From DATGJX01 sp963830545 (GTDB lineage: Bacteria > Vulcanimicrobiota > Vulcanimicrobiia > Vulcanimicrobiales > Vulcanimicrobiaceae), in NCBI GenBank assembly GCA_963830545.1, contig CAWHMK010000001.1:2542001-2606000 (forward strand): DNA of 64,000 nt. The letters run 5' to 3'. The notes beneath the pieces are model-generated. The model was given only the letters and a program-made list of their open reading frames with translations. It was not told the origin of the DNA and ran no database searches. Below are positions 24,760 through 34,777 of the stretch, one piece after another. Each line of letters begins with the position of its first letter. Position 1 is the first letter of the stretch. A program made the translations under genes and the position numbers.

Positions 24760-25678
24760 TATTTCGCGAAGCGAAAGCGCGCGAACACGCGCTCGAGCAA
24801 TCCGGAATGCCGGCCGTTTCCATTTTGCGATTCGATGACGGGTTCGCTGCGCGCGGCTCCGGAATGCCGCGGGCAACGAGCGCCGCGCGCACGTGATCCT
24901 CACGCACGAGCGTGCTTGCGCGATCGCTCGCCTCTTCCATGGACAAATGAGCGAGCATGGTGAGTCTTCGCGGAAGACCGGATGCCGAACGCGTGAGAAG
25001 TGCGCGCGCCTCGGGCGCGAAAATGTGCTGGCCGGGAGCCAGACCGGCACGCTCGAGACGGAAATCCAGTATCGCTCCCGCCATCGTTTCGTCCAAGGGC
25101 TGCAGCCGAATCCATGAGTCGACGCGGTCGATCAGATTGTGACGCTCGTTCAGCCGGCGCTCCAGCTCGCTTTGCCCGAAGAGCAGAATGTTCAGCAGTT
25201 TTTTTTGCGGGACGTGATAGTTGAGCAGCAAACGCAGCGCTTCGAGATTGTCGTCGCCGAGGTTTTGCGCCTCGTCTACGATCAAGACGAGCGTACGGTT
25301 TTCCAGCACCGCCGTTTCGAAGAAGAAATTCTTGAGCGCGTTCTTCAGCGAGGCGCTCGAACGCGGCGGGAGCGAAAGTCCGAACACGCGTCCTACCGCA
25401 ATCAGAAACTCGACTTCGGTTGCGAAGGTCGGATCGAGAATCTTGCCGAGTACGACCCGGTCGTCTTGGAGCAGTTCTTGTTCGAGCGCGCCCGAGAGAC
25501 TGGTCTTCCCGGTGCCCGGTTCGCCCAAGACGATGGTGAGGCCGCGGGACTCGTCGACGCAAGCGGCCAGGCGGTCTTTGGCCTTCCGAAGCGCACCCGA
25601 CTCGCAATAGAAATAAGGATCCGCCGTATCTAAGAACGGATCCCGCTCAAGGCCGAAGTACCGGTAGTACTTGGACAT
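24759..25678 (-). CDS. ExeA/GspA-type AAA ATPase (one frameshift)
   Basis: The protein begins MSKYYRYFGLERDPFLDTAD, close to the F-GL--PF N-terminus of ExeA/GspA ATPases. It has Walker A GEPGTGKT (about residues 52-59), Walker B LVLIVDEAQNL (about 131-141), and the sensor-like NILLFGQSELERRL. The C-terminal lid includes FAPEARALLTRSASGLPRRL. Near the end the frame shifts around 24835; the alternative frame gives GLLERVFARFRFAK and TAA at 24759-24761, overlapping the next ATG. The start at 25678 is chosen over 25741 because the family motif starts there. Such ATPases serve type II secretion or exopolysaccharide export, but no such genes are visible here. Confidence 0.75.
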
Positions 25679-25761
25679 TGCCCGTAGAGTTGGGCGACGC
25701 GCAGATAAAGTCTTTGTGCTTGGCGCAGGGTTAGCTCGCACGACGTGCTATTTCAGCGGGA

Positions 25762-26707
25762 GTGAGCGACCTGCGTAATGCTGCGGTCTTAGTAACCGGT
25801 GCATCCGGTTTTCTTGGAAGCCGGTTGGTGCTCCGTTTGGCGGGACGCACGCGGCGTCTGGTGGCGATGGCTCGAGGAACCGCCACGGCACTGCATCCGG
25901 CGCTCAGCGCGGTCGAGGTGGTTCTCGGCGACGTCTCCGTTCCCAGCCAGATCGAAAAAGCCGTCGCGGGCATTGACGTCGTCATCCACTTGGCCGGTCA
26001 TTCGGGCGCCGCTTCGAGCGTGCACGATCCCGTGTACGATTTGAACGCGAACGTCGGCGGACTGGTTACGGTGCTCGAAGCTATCCGCAAGGAACAACGG
26101 CCGGTGCGTGTGGTCTTTCCGGGGTCGCGGCTCGAGTATGGCCGTCCGAAAGCGTTGCCCGCAGCGGAAGGGGATCCGCTTCAGTCCGTTGTCGCCATAC
26201 GGCGTAAACAAATACGCGTGCGAGCTGTACCTCGATTTGTACGCGCGATTGTACGGCCTTTCGTATGCGGTTGCGCGGCTCACCAATCCCTACGGACCCT
26301 CGCTCGACAAAGCGGCAAAGGAATACAACGTCTTCAACCGCTTGATCGCGACTGCTGCGGCGGGCGGGGTGCTCACGATTTACGGCGACGGGAAAACAGC
26401 TTCGGGATTACGTGTATGTCGACGACGTGATCGAGGCGCTGGTTCTGCTCGCACACTCGACGACGACGTCGTGGCGAACGTGGGCTCGGGCCGCGCGCTC
26501 TCGTTACGCGAGGCTGCCCAAACCGTCGTGCGGATTGCAGGGCGCGGGTCAATCGAGCACGTCGATTGGCCCCAAGCCGCCGAACGAGTCGAGACGGGTG
26601 ACTTCTTTGCCGATATCAGCCGTATGCGTGCACTTGGATGGAGTCCCGCGGTCATGCTCGACGAAGGAATTCGCCGCACCCTGGAATCGGTTCGATCGGT
26701 CACATGA
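25762..26707 (+). CDS. NAD-dependent sugar epimerase/dehydratase (frameshifted)
   Basis: This is an extended short-chain dehydrogenase acting on nucleotide sugars. From GTG 25762 the N-terminus is VLVTGASGFLGSRL (NAD-binding GxxGxxG). VVIHLAGHSGA and VFPGSRLEYG follow, then after a shift near 26190 the catalytic YGVNKYACE (YxxxK) with RLTNPYGP. A second shift near 26400 leads to DYVYVDDVIEAL, and a third near 26460 to NVGSGRALSLREAAQTVVRI. It ends at 26707 with ALGWSP and EGIRRTLE. The closest relatives are UDP-glucose 4-epimerase or dTDP/GDP-sugar enzymes; the substrate cannot be told. The stop overlaps the next start (ATGA). Confidence 0.8.
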
Positions 26708-28781
26708 GTTCGCGCGTTCACGCCGATTTCGTCGCGTACAGTTCGGCTGCGCCGTATCTGGACCAAGCCCGTCTGTTTTCGCTCAAATTGGAGCAGATCG
26801 ATCTTTCACCGGTTCGCAGGCGTTACGTCGATGCGCTGCTGCTCAGCGGCGTGGAAATCGTTCCGATCCTCTTCATTCATATCGCGGAAGACGGCACGGC
26901 GATTCTGCACGAACACCATCGCGCGCTGCATCCGGCCGTGCAGGAATGGCTCGCGAAGACCGCTGCGGAATGGGTTGCGGCGAAAGGCCCCGAGGCCAAT
27001 CTGCAGGCCGACCTTTTCGACTCCGACGTCGCGTTGCGAAACGACGTCATGGCCGTTATGGCAGACGAGCGCCGCGCATTCGCGGGACTTTCCCCGTATA
27101 GCGCCTTGTTCACCGAAGCCGAACGGTACGCCAATCTCTCGCCGTTCGTCATCGGACGCGACGTGGTCGACTTCAATCCGGGAACAGGATATGGTGCGCG
27201 CACGCTTGCAGCCGCCGCATCTACCGTCTCCATTCCTTCGTCCGAACTCACGAGCCTTACAAAACGCCTGCGTCCGGCGCTCGCGATTTCGAATGGCCCG
27301 GCCGACGTAGCCGTGCGGCTCGACGTCGCTGCGGCAGAATTACCGGCAGTGCTCGAAACGCTCAAAGCGGCGCTGCGCGAACCCGGCGCCGCGGTCGTGT
27401 CGATGCGCGGCGGAGAAGAGGCGGGTGAAGTACTGCGTTCGGCAGGCGCAGACGGTTTGAAGATGACAAGGCCGGGATGCGATGGGCTGGGCGATCTCGG
27501 TGAATGGCTCGGCGTTTTCAAAACAGGTGCGCGGCCGCGTCATTTCGACATGAAAGCGCCGGCGGATCTGCGCGCCGCAACCATCACGGTCTGCGAGCGG
27601 CCGCTGCGCATTCTCTTCGGCCTACGTCCAAGCGCGCAAAGTATTTTCGGCGGAGACGTGGTGCAGGTGCGTGAGACCGCCGAAGCGCTGCGTGCGCGCG
27701 GTCATTTCGTCGAGGTGAGCACGGCAGCGTCGCTCGGGGCGGCGAACTTCGACGTCGTTCATCTCACGAACATCACCGTACCGCCGGAAACGCTTCCTCA
27801 GGCGCAATCCGTGGCGGATTTCGGCGGCGCCGTCGTCATGATGCCGATCTTCACCGATCATTCGGACGAGGCGGTTTGGGGGATGAACGTGACGACCTCC
27901 GTATACGGCTCGCACGCGGACCTTCAGGATCTCGGCGAAAAACTCGCGCGCGATCGAGCTGCGAAACATAAGCGTCGGACAGACTCGCTCCTCCTCCGCA
28001 GCGCATGGAGATGATCGAAGGCTATACGCAGATGCAAAGGGCGACGCTGGACGTCGTGGATTTTCTCGTTGCGAACGCGCATAGTGAAATGCACCGTCTC
28101 TACCGGTACTTGACCTGTGAAATTCCGTATTCCGTGGCTCCGTCTTGTGCAAATCCGCGCATTTATGGAAAGCATGCCAAGGCCAAATTCGTCGAGCGAT
28201 TCGGTTTCGAAGATTTCGTACTCATGGCCGGCCGTTACGAGGGGCGCAAGAACCAGCTGAACTTCCTGCAAGCGACGCGCGATCTGGGTTTTCCGGTCCT
28301 GTGCATCGGCAACAACTATCACGCGACGTTCGGAAAGATTCTGCGGATTCATCGTCCCGGAACAGCCGCATATATCGGGCATCTGCCCGAGGATCAACTC
28401 GCCGGCGCCTTCGCGGCCGCGCGCGTGGTTGCGATACCGAGTTGGGACGAAGTCGTCAGCCTCACGTCATTGAATGCGGCCATAAGCGGCGCATCGATGG
28501 TCTTGACGCGTAACAGTTACGAGCACGAATACTTCGCGGACGACGCTGAGTACTGCGATCCGGGAAGCGTCGTTTCCATCGCGTCGGCCGTTCGGCGTGC
28601 GTGGGAAACGCACGAGGCGCGCAGCGAACGGCGCGAACTGCTCGCCGAACGCGTGACCGCGCAGTACAATTGGGACCGGTCGGCCGCGCTGACGGAAGAA
28701 GCCTATTATCGCGTGCTGCACCATAATCCCAGACGCGAACGGCGGCTGGCGCGCGACGGGCAGCCGGCGGGGAGGAGTTGA
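26704..28781 (+). CDS. GT4-like glycosyltransferase with N-terminal Rossmann-like domain, second copy
   Basis: The protein starts at ATG 26704, and the frame stops at 28014. It is continued in another frame from about 28005 to TGA 28779-28781 after a shift near 28000. The C-terminal GT-B domain is clear: FVLMAGRYEGRKNQLNFLQA, GFPVLCIGNNYHATFGKIL, YIGHLPEDQLAGAFAAARVV and IPSWDEVVSLTSLNAAISGA (GT4 E-x7-E-like region). The N-terminal part contains DVVDFNPGTGYGARTLAAAA, resembling a SAM-binding loop, better kept than in the paralogue at 17959-19968. The two proteins align over their whole length by eye. It lies between an epimerase and an acyltransferase, so it is probably part of glycan assembly. 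Confidence 0.72.
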
Positions 28782-29431
28782 AATTGGAGATTCGCGTTCA
28801 GCAAGCGGGGCGGAACCTGCAAATCGGTTCCGGCACCGATTTGCTCGGCACGCATCGCATGGCGTTCGGCGATGACGTCTTCATCGGCAAGGACGGGGTG
28901 CTCGCTATCGTGTACGAACGCCCGCAGCCCGGACCGATGATTTCCATCGGCAACGGCGTTTGGATGAACAAGCGCTGTTACATTTCCGCGGCAAACGAGA
29001 TAACCATCGGCGACTATGCGATTTTCGCGCCGAACGTGTATCTGGCCGATTCCGCGTACGAATATCGCGACATCGGCGTGCCGATCATGAAACAGGGCCT
29101 GGCCTCGGTCGAGAACCGGATTCGAATCGGCGAACACGCTTGGCTCGGCATCAACGCCGTGGTGTACGGAGACGTCACCGTCGGTAAGGGCAGCGTGATC
29201 GGCGCGAACAGCGTCGTGACGAAATCCGTGCCGGACTACTGCGTTGCCGGCGGTCAGCCCGCGCGCGTATTGCGCGCGTACGACGATCGCAGCGGAGAAT
29301 GGCCGCGCGTAACATCCGATGAACAGCTGGAAGAAATCCTTACGGACGGAAGATCGAACGTCGCGCTGCGAGCGCCCGATTCGCCGCCGCGCATCCCTAT
29401 GCTCTACGCCGAGCTCGTTACGATTGGGTAG
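28778..29431 (+). CDS. Left-handed beta-helix acyltransferase (WbbJ/maltose-acetyltransferase type)
   Basis: This is a hexapeptide-repeat O- or N-acyltransferase that would acetylate a sugar residue. The 217-residue frame carries the repeats ISIGNGVWMNKRCYISAAN, ITIGDYAIFAPNVYLADS, RIRIGEHAWLGINAVV and VTVGKGSVIGANSVVTKSV, followed by the typical VAGGQPARVLRAY closing motif. TTG 28778 overlaps the upstream stop (TTGA). TTG 28784 is an alternative with better spacing from GGAGGAG (28771-28777). It is the last + strand gene of the island and converges with the next - strand operon. Confidence 0.85.
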   Translation: MKLEIRVQQAGRNLQIGSGTDLLGTHRMAFGDDVFIGKDGVLAIVYERPQPGPMISIGNGVWMNKRCYISAANEITIGDYAIFAPNVYLADSAYEYRDIGVPIMKQGLASVENRIRIGEHAWLGINAVVYGDVTVGKGSVIGANSVVTKSVPDYCVAGGQPARVLRAYDDRSGEWPRVTSDEQLEEILTDGRSNVALRAPDSPPRIPMLYAELVTIG

Positions 29432-29443
29432 AACGCAGACGCA

Positions 29444-31204
29444 CTAAAACGGCGGCCACGCGATCGGCGAAATTTCGCCGGCGGGAGCAGTTGCAGGGCC
29501 AACCATTCCGCGTTCGGCGTTCTGAATCGTCTGTGCCCGTCGCTGTTCGATGATGGGCCGGTTGACGACGGGATGGTGCTGATAGATCGCGTGGTACGCT
29601 GCAAGTGCCTGGTCCGAGCACTGCACCGATTGCTGTGCGGCACCCTGGTTTCGGATCGTATAACACGACGTAATTCGCTCGACGTGAACGAAGTCGAACG
29701 CCGTGGAAAGCCGGAGCCAGAGTTCGTAATCCCGGTACAGCGGAATCGCGCGCTCGAATGGAACGCCGCCGGGGATGCACTCGCGCAAGAACATTCCGCT
29801 GGTCGCACCGATCCGGTTGTTGACGAGCAAGCCGCTCAGATCGGCCGAGTTGCTCATATTGCTTTCGAATCCATGGAGCATCCAGCACCGGTCGTCGCCA
29901 CGAAGAAACGCCGTCAACACGTCGCCGTGAGCGACGGATGCACCCGACCGTTCCAACGCTGCGCAGAGCTCGGCAACGTGATTCGGAAAGAAGACGTCGT
30001 CGTCATTGAGGAACGTAACGTACTTGCCGGTCGCCGCCGCGAATCCCGCGTTCGCAGTCGCGACGATGTCGTTGCGCTCCATGTAGATGAATCGAACGTC
30101 CGGAAATTCTGATGCCAGCGCGTCCAAACGCGGGCCGCCGTCGACTGCAACGATCGTCTCGACGTTCGAATACGTTTGCGCATGGACGCTTTTCAGCGCA
30201 TACCGCAGTAACGTGGGGCGATCGAAGGTGTAAATGACGACCGAGACCAGCGGACCGCCGGCAGGCTCTTCTCGTACCTGAACGCGAGATGCAGGCTGGA
30301 CCGGCAGCGGCTCGGGCGCGCCTGCGCCCAGTGCGCTGACGACGGCGTCGAAGATGGACGTCATGCGCCGGCGATCGAAGAGTTTTACGCCTTCCAGCAA
30401 TTCATCGGCGCCGCCGTCCGCGTCGGCGACAAGCGGTACGCCCCATTCCGAAAGCGGCAGAGCTGCATCGCACCCGTGCGCGGCCGCGTCCACGATGACG
30501 CTCGCGCGTTCCAACGCTTCGGAAGCGCGATCTTCCGCAAACCAGGTTACGGGAAGGCTCTGCTGCGGAGCAGACTTCGAGACGAGGAGCAGCGGTATGC
30601 GAAGTTCCGAAAGCGCAATCACGAATGCGGAAGCGATTGAGCCTTCCAAGTGCGGCGCCCAGATGACGACGCCGTCACGGAATTGCCGCGCCGTCCGCTG
30701 TGCGCAGCGCGGCACGTCTGCGCCGCAAATGCTCGACGTACTGCTGGGAATGTTGCATTGTACGATGTCGCGCACGCGCCGCGCTTCGGCATGGCTCGAC
30801 ACGGCGAGCGAGTCCGCGAGACGCATCGTCGCATGAATGAGACGGAGCGTCTGCGGACCGTATGCAGCGAGCGTTCGAAGCGGTTGCCCGTTGTTTACCG
30901 GCAGGACGCCGGCGCACGCCTGCTCGAGAGCGACTCGGCGCTCGTCGAGCGTTGCAAATGACGTGAGAATGCTCGGCACGACCGCATCCGCACGAGCTGT
31001 GTCCTCACGGTTCAAAATCGGTCTTACGAAAAACCGTTCGTTGCGAAAACGGCGCCTCACACATTCGCTAAGCGCTTCGGCCGCACCGGCGACGTCGAAG
31101 ACGACGACCGGGTAGTCGGCCGGAAACGAGCGCGCACACCGCTGCGCAAGCGGTCCGTACGCCGCGCGTCCCGACGACGCCGGCGCTTGAGTCGTGACGT
31201 TCAA
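29444..31204 (-). CDS. Glycosyltransferase with GT-B-like N-terminal half and C-terminal GT2 domain
   Basis: The C-terminal domain is a GT2 enzyme: LVSVVIYTFDRPTLLRYALK, VETIVAVDGG, NAGFAAATGKYVTFLNDDDV (DDD metal-binding motif), FERAIPLYRDYELWLRLS. The N-terminal 300 residues look like part of a GT-B protein (VVIWAPHLEGSIASAFVIAL; LPLSEWGVPLVADADGGADE). The start is TTG 31204, which overlaps the stop of the upstream acyltransferase as TTGA. The open frame extends further upstream to 31423, but that part is an out-of-frame reading of the acyltransferase. It is the last gene of the - strand sugar operon and likely transfers the sugar made by it. Confidence 0.75.
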   Translation of the reverse strand: MNVTTQAPASSGRAAYGPLAQRCARSFPADYPVVVFDVAGAAEALSECVRRRFRNERFFVRPILNREDTARADAVVPSILTSFATLDERRVALEQACAGVLPVNNGQPLRTLAAYGPQTLRLIHATMRLADSLAVSSHAEARRVRDIVQCNIPSSTSSICGADVPRCAQRTARQFRDGVVIWAPHLEGSIASAFVIALSELRIPLLLVSKSAPQQSLPVTWFAEDRASEALERASVIVDAAAHGCDAALPLSEWGVPLVADADGGADELLEGVKLFDRRRMTSIFDAVVSALGAGAPEPLPVQPASRVQVREEPAGGPLVSVVIYTFDRPTLLRYALKSVHAQTYSNVETIVAVDGGPRLDALASEFPDVRFIYMERNDIVATANAGFAAATGKYVTFLNDDDVFFPNHVAELCAALERSGASVAHGDVLTAFLRGDDRCWMLHGFESNMSNSADLSGLLVNNRIGATSGMFLRECIPGGVPFERAIPLYRDYELWLRLSTAFDFVHVERITSCYTIRNQGAAQQSVQCSDQALAAYHAIYQHHPVVNRPIIEQRRAQTIQNAERGMVGPATAPAGEISPIAWPPF

Positions 31205-31864
31205 ATATGGTCCAATTCGCTGCTTTTGCGAAGTACTGCAAAGGACGAGGAAGCCGGAAACACCGCCTCGTCTTGGGTGTTTTCGAGTACGACGGCGGAC
31301 GCGCCGATGACGTTCCATTTTCCGATCGAGACGTTGTCTCGAACCGTGGCGTTCGCTCCGACAAACGTTCCCTCGCCGACGGTCGTGCTTCCGCAAATCG
31401 TCGCGCCCGGAGCCAGGAAGCAATCGTCACCAATCGTGGTGTGATGCGCGACGTCAGCTGCCGGACCAAAGAAAGACGTTCTTCCCGATGTTCGCGTACG
31501 GTTCCACGATGCAGTTTTGCATGATGAAGGTGTTCGGCTGCAGTTGCAAACCCGACCAAACGGCAGCGTGAGGGCTTACATGGCTCGCGAGCGTATATCC
31601 GAGCGCCTCCGCCTGCGCCACCTTGCGCGCGCGCGGAACGTTGACGTCCTTGAAGCTCATCGCAACGAAGATGTCGCACGCGTCCGGCGGAAATTTCGAC
31701 GCGAGCGTTTCGAAAGGCACGACCGGCAGATCGAGATGACGGCTCTCTCGGATATAGTCGCCGTCTACGGTGAACGCGGTGACTCGGCGCCCGCCTTCGC
31801 GGCCCAAGTAATATTGGACGACCTCGGCAACCTGCCCGATTCCGAAAATGACGAGGTCTTTCAT
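31201..31864 (-). CDS. PglD/NeuD-type sugar acyltransferase (one frameshift)
   Basis: The N-terminal Rossmann-like part MKDLVIFGIGQVAEVVQYYL and FVAMSFKDVNVPRARK are typical of PglD/NeuD-family enzymes that N-acetylate UDP- or dTDP-linked amino sugars. The beta-helix repeats start at NTFIMQNCIVEPYANIGKNV. The frame breaks near 31460, and the adjacent frame continues FLAPGATICGSTTVGEGTFV, GANATVRDNVSIGKWNVIGA and AVVLENTQDEAVFPAS down to TGA 31201-31203. Within the operon (RmlA, RmlB, aminotransferase) the natural substrate would be a dTDP-4-amino-dideoxyhexose. That is inference from context. Confidence 0.8.
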
Positions 31865-31868
31865 CGGC

Positions 31869-32543
31869 TCATACGACCGGAGCCGCTTGGCGGCGTATCT
31901 CTTCCGACAATACCGACGCCGGCGTCGTCAAAAGACGCGCGAGCATGCTGGTTTTCTCGCCTGCGTACTCGCTCAGGAACCGGAGCTCGATTCCGTGCTT
32001 TTCGAACAATGCCGAATCGTAGAGGCCGCGTCCTCCGGGCGGATTCACGTACCGCGTCGCCCCAAGGGTTCTTGCAATTTCCACCACGCGTTCCTGGCCG
32101 CGAAGAGAAGCCGGTACGTTCATGGCGCTCGACCGGAGTACGGTCGTGCGAATCCGGAGGCGCTCGCAAACGGTATCGATAGACTCCGCGAGATATCCGG
32201 TGAGGTCTTTGTGCGGCGTGCGAACTCGCGCGAGCATGGCATCGTCTTGGAGTGGCGGATTTTCGAGAACCGGAAAGCGTTTCATCGCCGAATCAATTCG
32301 TTCGGCCGCGTCGGCTGCGAAGGCCATCTCACAAATTCGCGCGTCGACCGGCGCTTTGGCGACCGGAAGCGTAAACCACGCAGCATTGCCGCTCGCGTCC
32401 GGCAGTACGTTGCGGTGCACCCAGCCGCGACGAGGAAACTGCACGCAATCGAACAGCACGACGACGTCTGCTGCGGAAAACAGGCGAAAGTACCCGGCGT
32501 ACGGCATGAAGTACGGCTGCATGACCGCGACGGTCGTAGACAT
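31869..32543 (-). CDS. WbqC-like family protein
   Basis: The N-terminus MSTTVAVMQPYFMPYAGYFR, followed by ADVVVLFDCVQFPRRGWVHR, is the signature of WbqC-like proteins, which are common in O-antigen, capsule and flagellin glycan clusters. The biochemical role is not well established; they are often linked with modified amino sugars. The 224-residue frame is intact and of normal length. It lies 9 bases downstream of the FkbM methyltransferase and 4 bases upstream of the PglD-like acyltransferase, so it shares the operon. Confidence 0.85.
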   Translation of the reverse strand: MSTTVAVMQPYFMPYAGYFRLFSAADVVVLFDCVQFPRRGWVHRNVLPDASGNAAWFTLPVAKAPVDARICEMAFAADAAERIDSAMKRFPVLENPPLQDDAMLARVRTPHKDLTGYLAESIDTVCERLRIRTTVLRSSAMNVPASLRGQERVVEIARTLGATRYVNPPGGRGLYDSALFEKHGIELRFLSEYAGEKTSMLARLLTTPASVLSEEIRRQAAPVV

Positions 32544-32552
32544 GCGCTGACG

Positions 32553-33614
32553 TCAGCCGCTGACGGCGTAGAGCACGGTCTCTTCGTCATGGATCGTATA
32601 GTGGCCCAGATAAAATTTGTATTCCAAGCCGAGGTCGTGAACGAAGTCGCAGATTTCGAAGAAGTCGTTGGGACGGTGGTAAATCGACAAGGCCAGCTTC
32701 GGGCGGAAGCGGTGCAGTGAAGAAACTGCACCCCGGAGCGCCGCGAGTTCCGAGCCTTCGACGTCGAGTTTGAGAAAGTCGATGCGGTCGATATCGCCGC
32801 TCATGACGAGGTCGTCGAGTCGCCGTAGCGGCACGGGACCGTCATTCGGCATGGGATGGTAGCCGGGTTGATAGGTCGTCATCTCGACAGGCTGCGCATC
32901 GATGTTCCGATCGGAGACGCCGAACGGGAAAATCGTCGTGTTCTCGTAACCCGGCCGGCCGGTGTTCATGTTGCAGACGTCAAGGTGAACTCGCACCGGA
33001 TCGAAACCGTACACATGTCCGTCCGGCCCGACCGCGCCGCGAAACACGGCTATCGTATCTCCCGTGCACGAGCCGCCGTCGATGACGTGATCGCCCGGCT
33101 CAGGACAAATCGTCACGCCGTCCCGCTCGAGAAAATATTGCCGGTAGACCAGCGTATAAAGTAGTCCGTCCTTCACCGTGTCGACGGTATAGCGAACGCC
33201 ATTCCACTCGCTGTCGTAATGAACGAGATCTCCGAACATGCCGCTGACGCGAGCGCCGGAAGGCGCACCCGCAAATGCCTGCTGAAATCGCGCAACCTCG
33301 CCCGCGTACGCGCTCACATTGTTGCGGATCCGAACGTGGAGATGACCGGAAAGTTTGAACCGGAGGACGTCGACGTACAGATCGCGGGAAACCTGATCGC
33401 CCAGTCGCGAATACGTACGAAAGACGTTCTCGTAGTTCTCGGTGAACCAGTCCAAATTGCGCGCGTGTTTTTCCACGTCGAACACCTGCGAGCGGTCCAC
33501 GCCGTCATAACTGAACCGGTGAGCGTCGTAGTTGTCCTGCTGCAACTTGTGGACGTCTTGGTAGAGCAGCGCGAGCAGCTGGGATTTGAATTGCCGCGCG
33601 AGCGTATTCGTCAT
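32553..33614 (-). CDS. FkbM family methyltransferase
   Basis: This is a SAM-dependent O-methyltransferase of the FkbM family. The 353-residue protein shows the SAM-binding loop GDHVIDGGSCTGDTIAVF near residue 195, VYGFDPVRVHLDVC, and the family's characteristic IDFLKLDVEGSELAALRGA near residue 290, then KLALSIYHRPNDFFEI. ATG 33614 overlaps the stop of the aminotransferase (ATGA); the open frame upstream of it is a shadow. FkbM enzymes often methylate sugars in surface glycans, which fits the neighbours. Confidence 0.87.
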   Translation of the reverse strand: MTNTLARQFKSQLLALLYQDVHKLQQDNYDAHRFSYDGVDRSQVFDVEKHARNLDWFTENYENVFRTYSRLGDQVSRDLYVDVLRFKLSGHLHVRIRNNVSAYAGEVARFQQAFAGAPSGARVSGMFGDLVHYDSEWNGVRYTVDTVKDGLLYTLVYRQYFLERDGVTICPEPGDHVIDGGSCTGDTIAVFRGAVGPDGHVYGFDPVRVHLDVCNMNTGRPGYENTTIFPFGVSDRNIDAQPVEMTTYQPGYHPMPNDGPVPLRRLDDLVMSGDIDRIDFLKLDVEGSELAALRGAVSSLHRFRPKLALSIYHRPNDFFEICDFVHDLGLEYKFYLGHYTIHDEETVLYAVSG

Positions 33615-34769
33615 CACGGCCCAGGCCGAGCTGCGGCGGTCGCGCGCCGCGAGGATTGAGCCAGCGAACACTCGAGTGCGGAAACCACGCGATCGAATTG
33701 CTCGTTCGTCATGTCGCGCAAGAACGGTAAGCCGAAAACCTCCCGCGCCAGCATCTGAGTGACCGGCAGCTCGTCCCGATCGAAGACTTCGTAGGCGGTC
33801 TGCTCGTGAACGCCGCTCTTCCACCAGCGTCGCGTCTGAATTCCCTCGCGCTCGAGATGCTCGATGACGGGGGCGGCGTCGCCCCGAACGCGCACGTTGC
33901 AATAACACGAAACCCAGCCGCTTCCATATCCGGGCAGAGTCGAAACTGCGGATACGCGCGCGAGGCGTTCGAGATACTCGTGCGTCAACCGCACCATGCG
34001 AGTCCGCTGCTGCGGCCAGACTTCAAATGCGGCCAATCCGACGGCGGCGTGATATTCGCTCAGTTTACCGTTGTAACCGAGAATTTGACCGCACGGTTCG
34101 CCCCAGAATCCAAAGTTGCAAATCTGCCGAAAGCGCCGCATGACGTCCGCGTCGGTAGAAACCACGAATCCGCCCTCTCCTATTCCGAAGACCTTGGTCG
34201 CGTGGAGGCTGATCATGACGGGCGTCTTTGCCGGCCGAGCTGTTTCTACCGAAGAGATCGTGTCGAATGCGGCTGCGCCGTCGATGACGACCGGTATGCC
34301 GGTTCGCTCGGTGAATTCATCCCAGCTTCGCGTGTTTACGGGGGCTCCGAACGGTGACACGACCATAACCGCACCGACTTCGTCCAGGTCCGCGCGTTTT
34401 TCGATGGCGTGCGGATCGAGCATCCACGTGTCGGGAGCTGACGTCGACGAAGTGCGGACGCAAATTCGCAGCCCAAATGGCGGCGGCCGACGCCACGAAC
34501 GTCCACGAAGGCACCAGACATTTCATTCCGGACGGGGCTCCGGCGGCAAGCAGCGCGGCGCTCAGCGCAACTGTCCCGTTGGCGACGACCGCCAATTGCT
34601 CGGCGCCTACTGCGCAATGTTCGGCCAGTCGCGCTTCGAACTCGCGAAGTAGCGTTCCGTGGTTCGAATAGTACCGAGCTTCGTCGATGCGCTCCAGGTA
34701 CGGCAATAAATCTGCAGCTGCAGGAAGCTGCGGCCTCATGACGGGCAGGACGTCTCCCACGCCTTGCAT
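33614..34769 (-). CDS. DegT/DnrJ/EryC1-family sugar aminotransferase (one frameshift)
   Basis: This is a PLP-dependent aminotransferase of nucleotide-linked keto sugars. The N-terminal part (MQGVGDVLPVMRPQLPAAAD, YSNHGTLLREFEARLAEHCA, VANGTVALSAALLAAG) lies in one frame. After a shift near 34440 the rest follows: VMVVSPFGAPVNTRSWDEF, IDGAAAFDTI (PLP ring-stacking D) and SLHATKVFGIGEGGFVV, whose K binds PLP. This last motif resembles VioA/FdtB-type dTDP-4-keto- or 3-keto-6-deoxyhexose aminotransferases. The ATG at 34769 follows rmlA by 8 bases. With RmlA and RmlB it could make dTDP-4-amino-4,6-dideoxyglucose; position 3 or 4 cannot be decided from sequence alone. Confidence 0.82.
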
Positions 34770-34777
34770 GCGCGCCG

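Noticed and set aside
23186..25741. An 851-codon frame suggesting an ATPase-DUF11 fusion
   Set aside because: Around 24580-24835 the frame is out of register. The adjacent frames give a natural ATPase end (TAA 24759-24761) and an overlapping ATG for the second gene.
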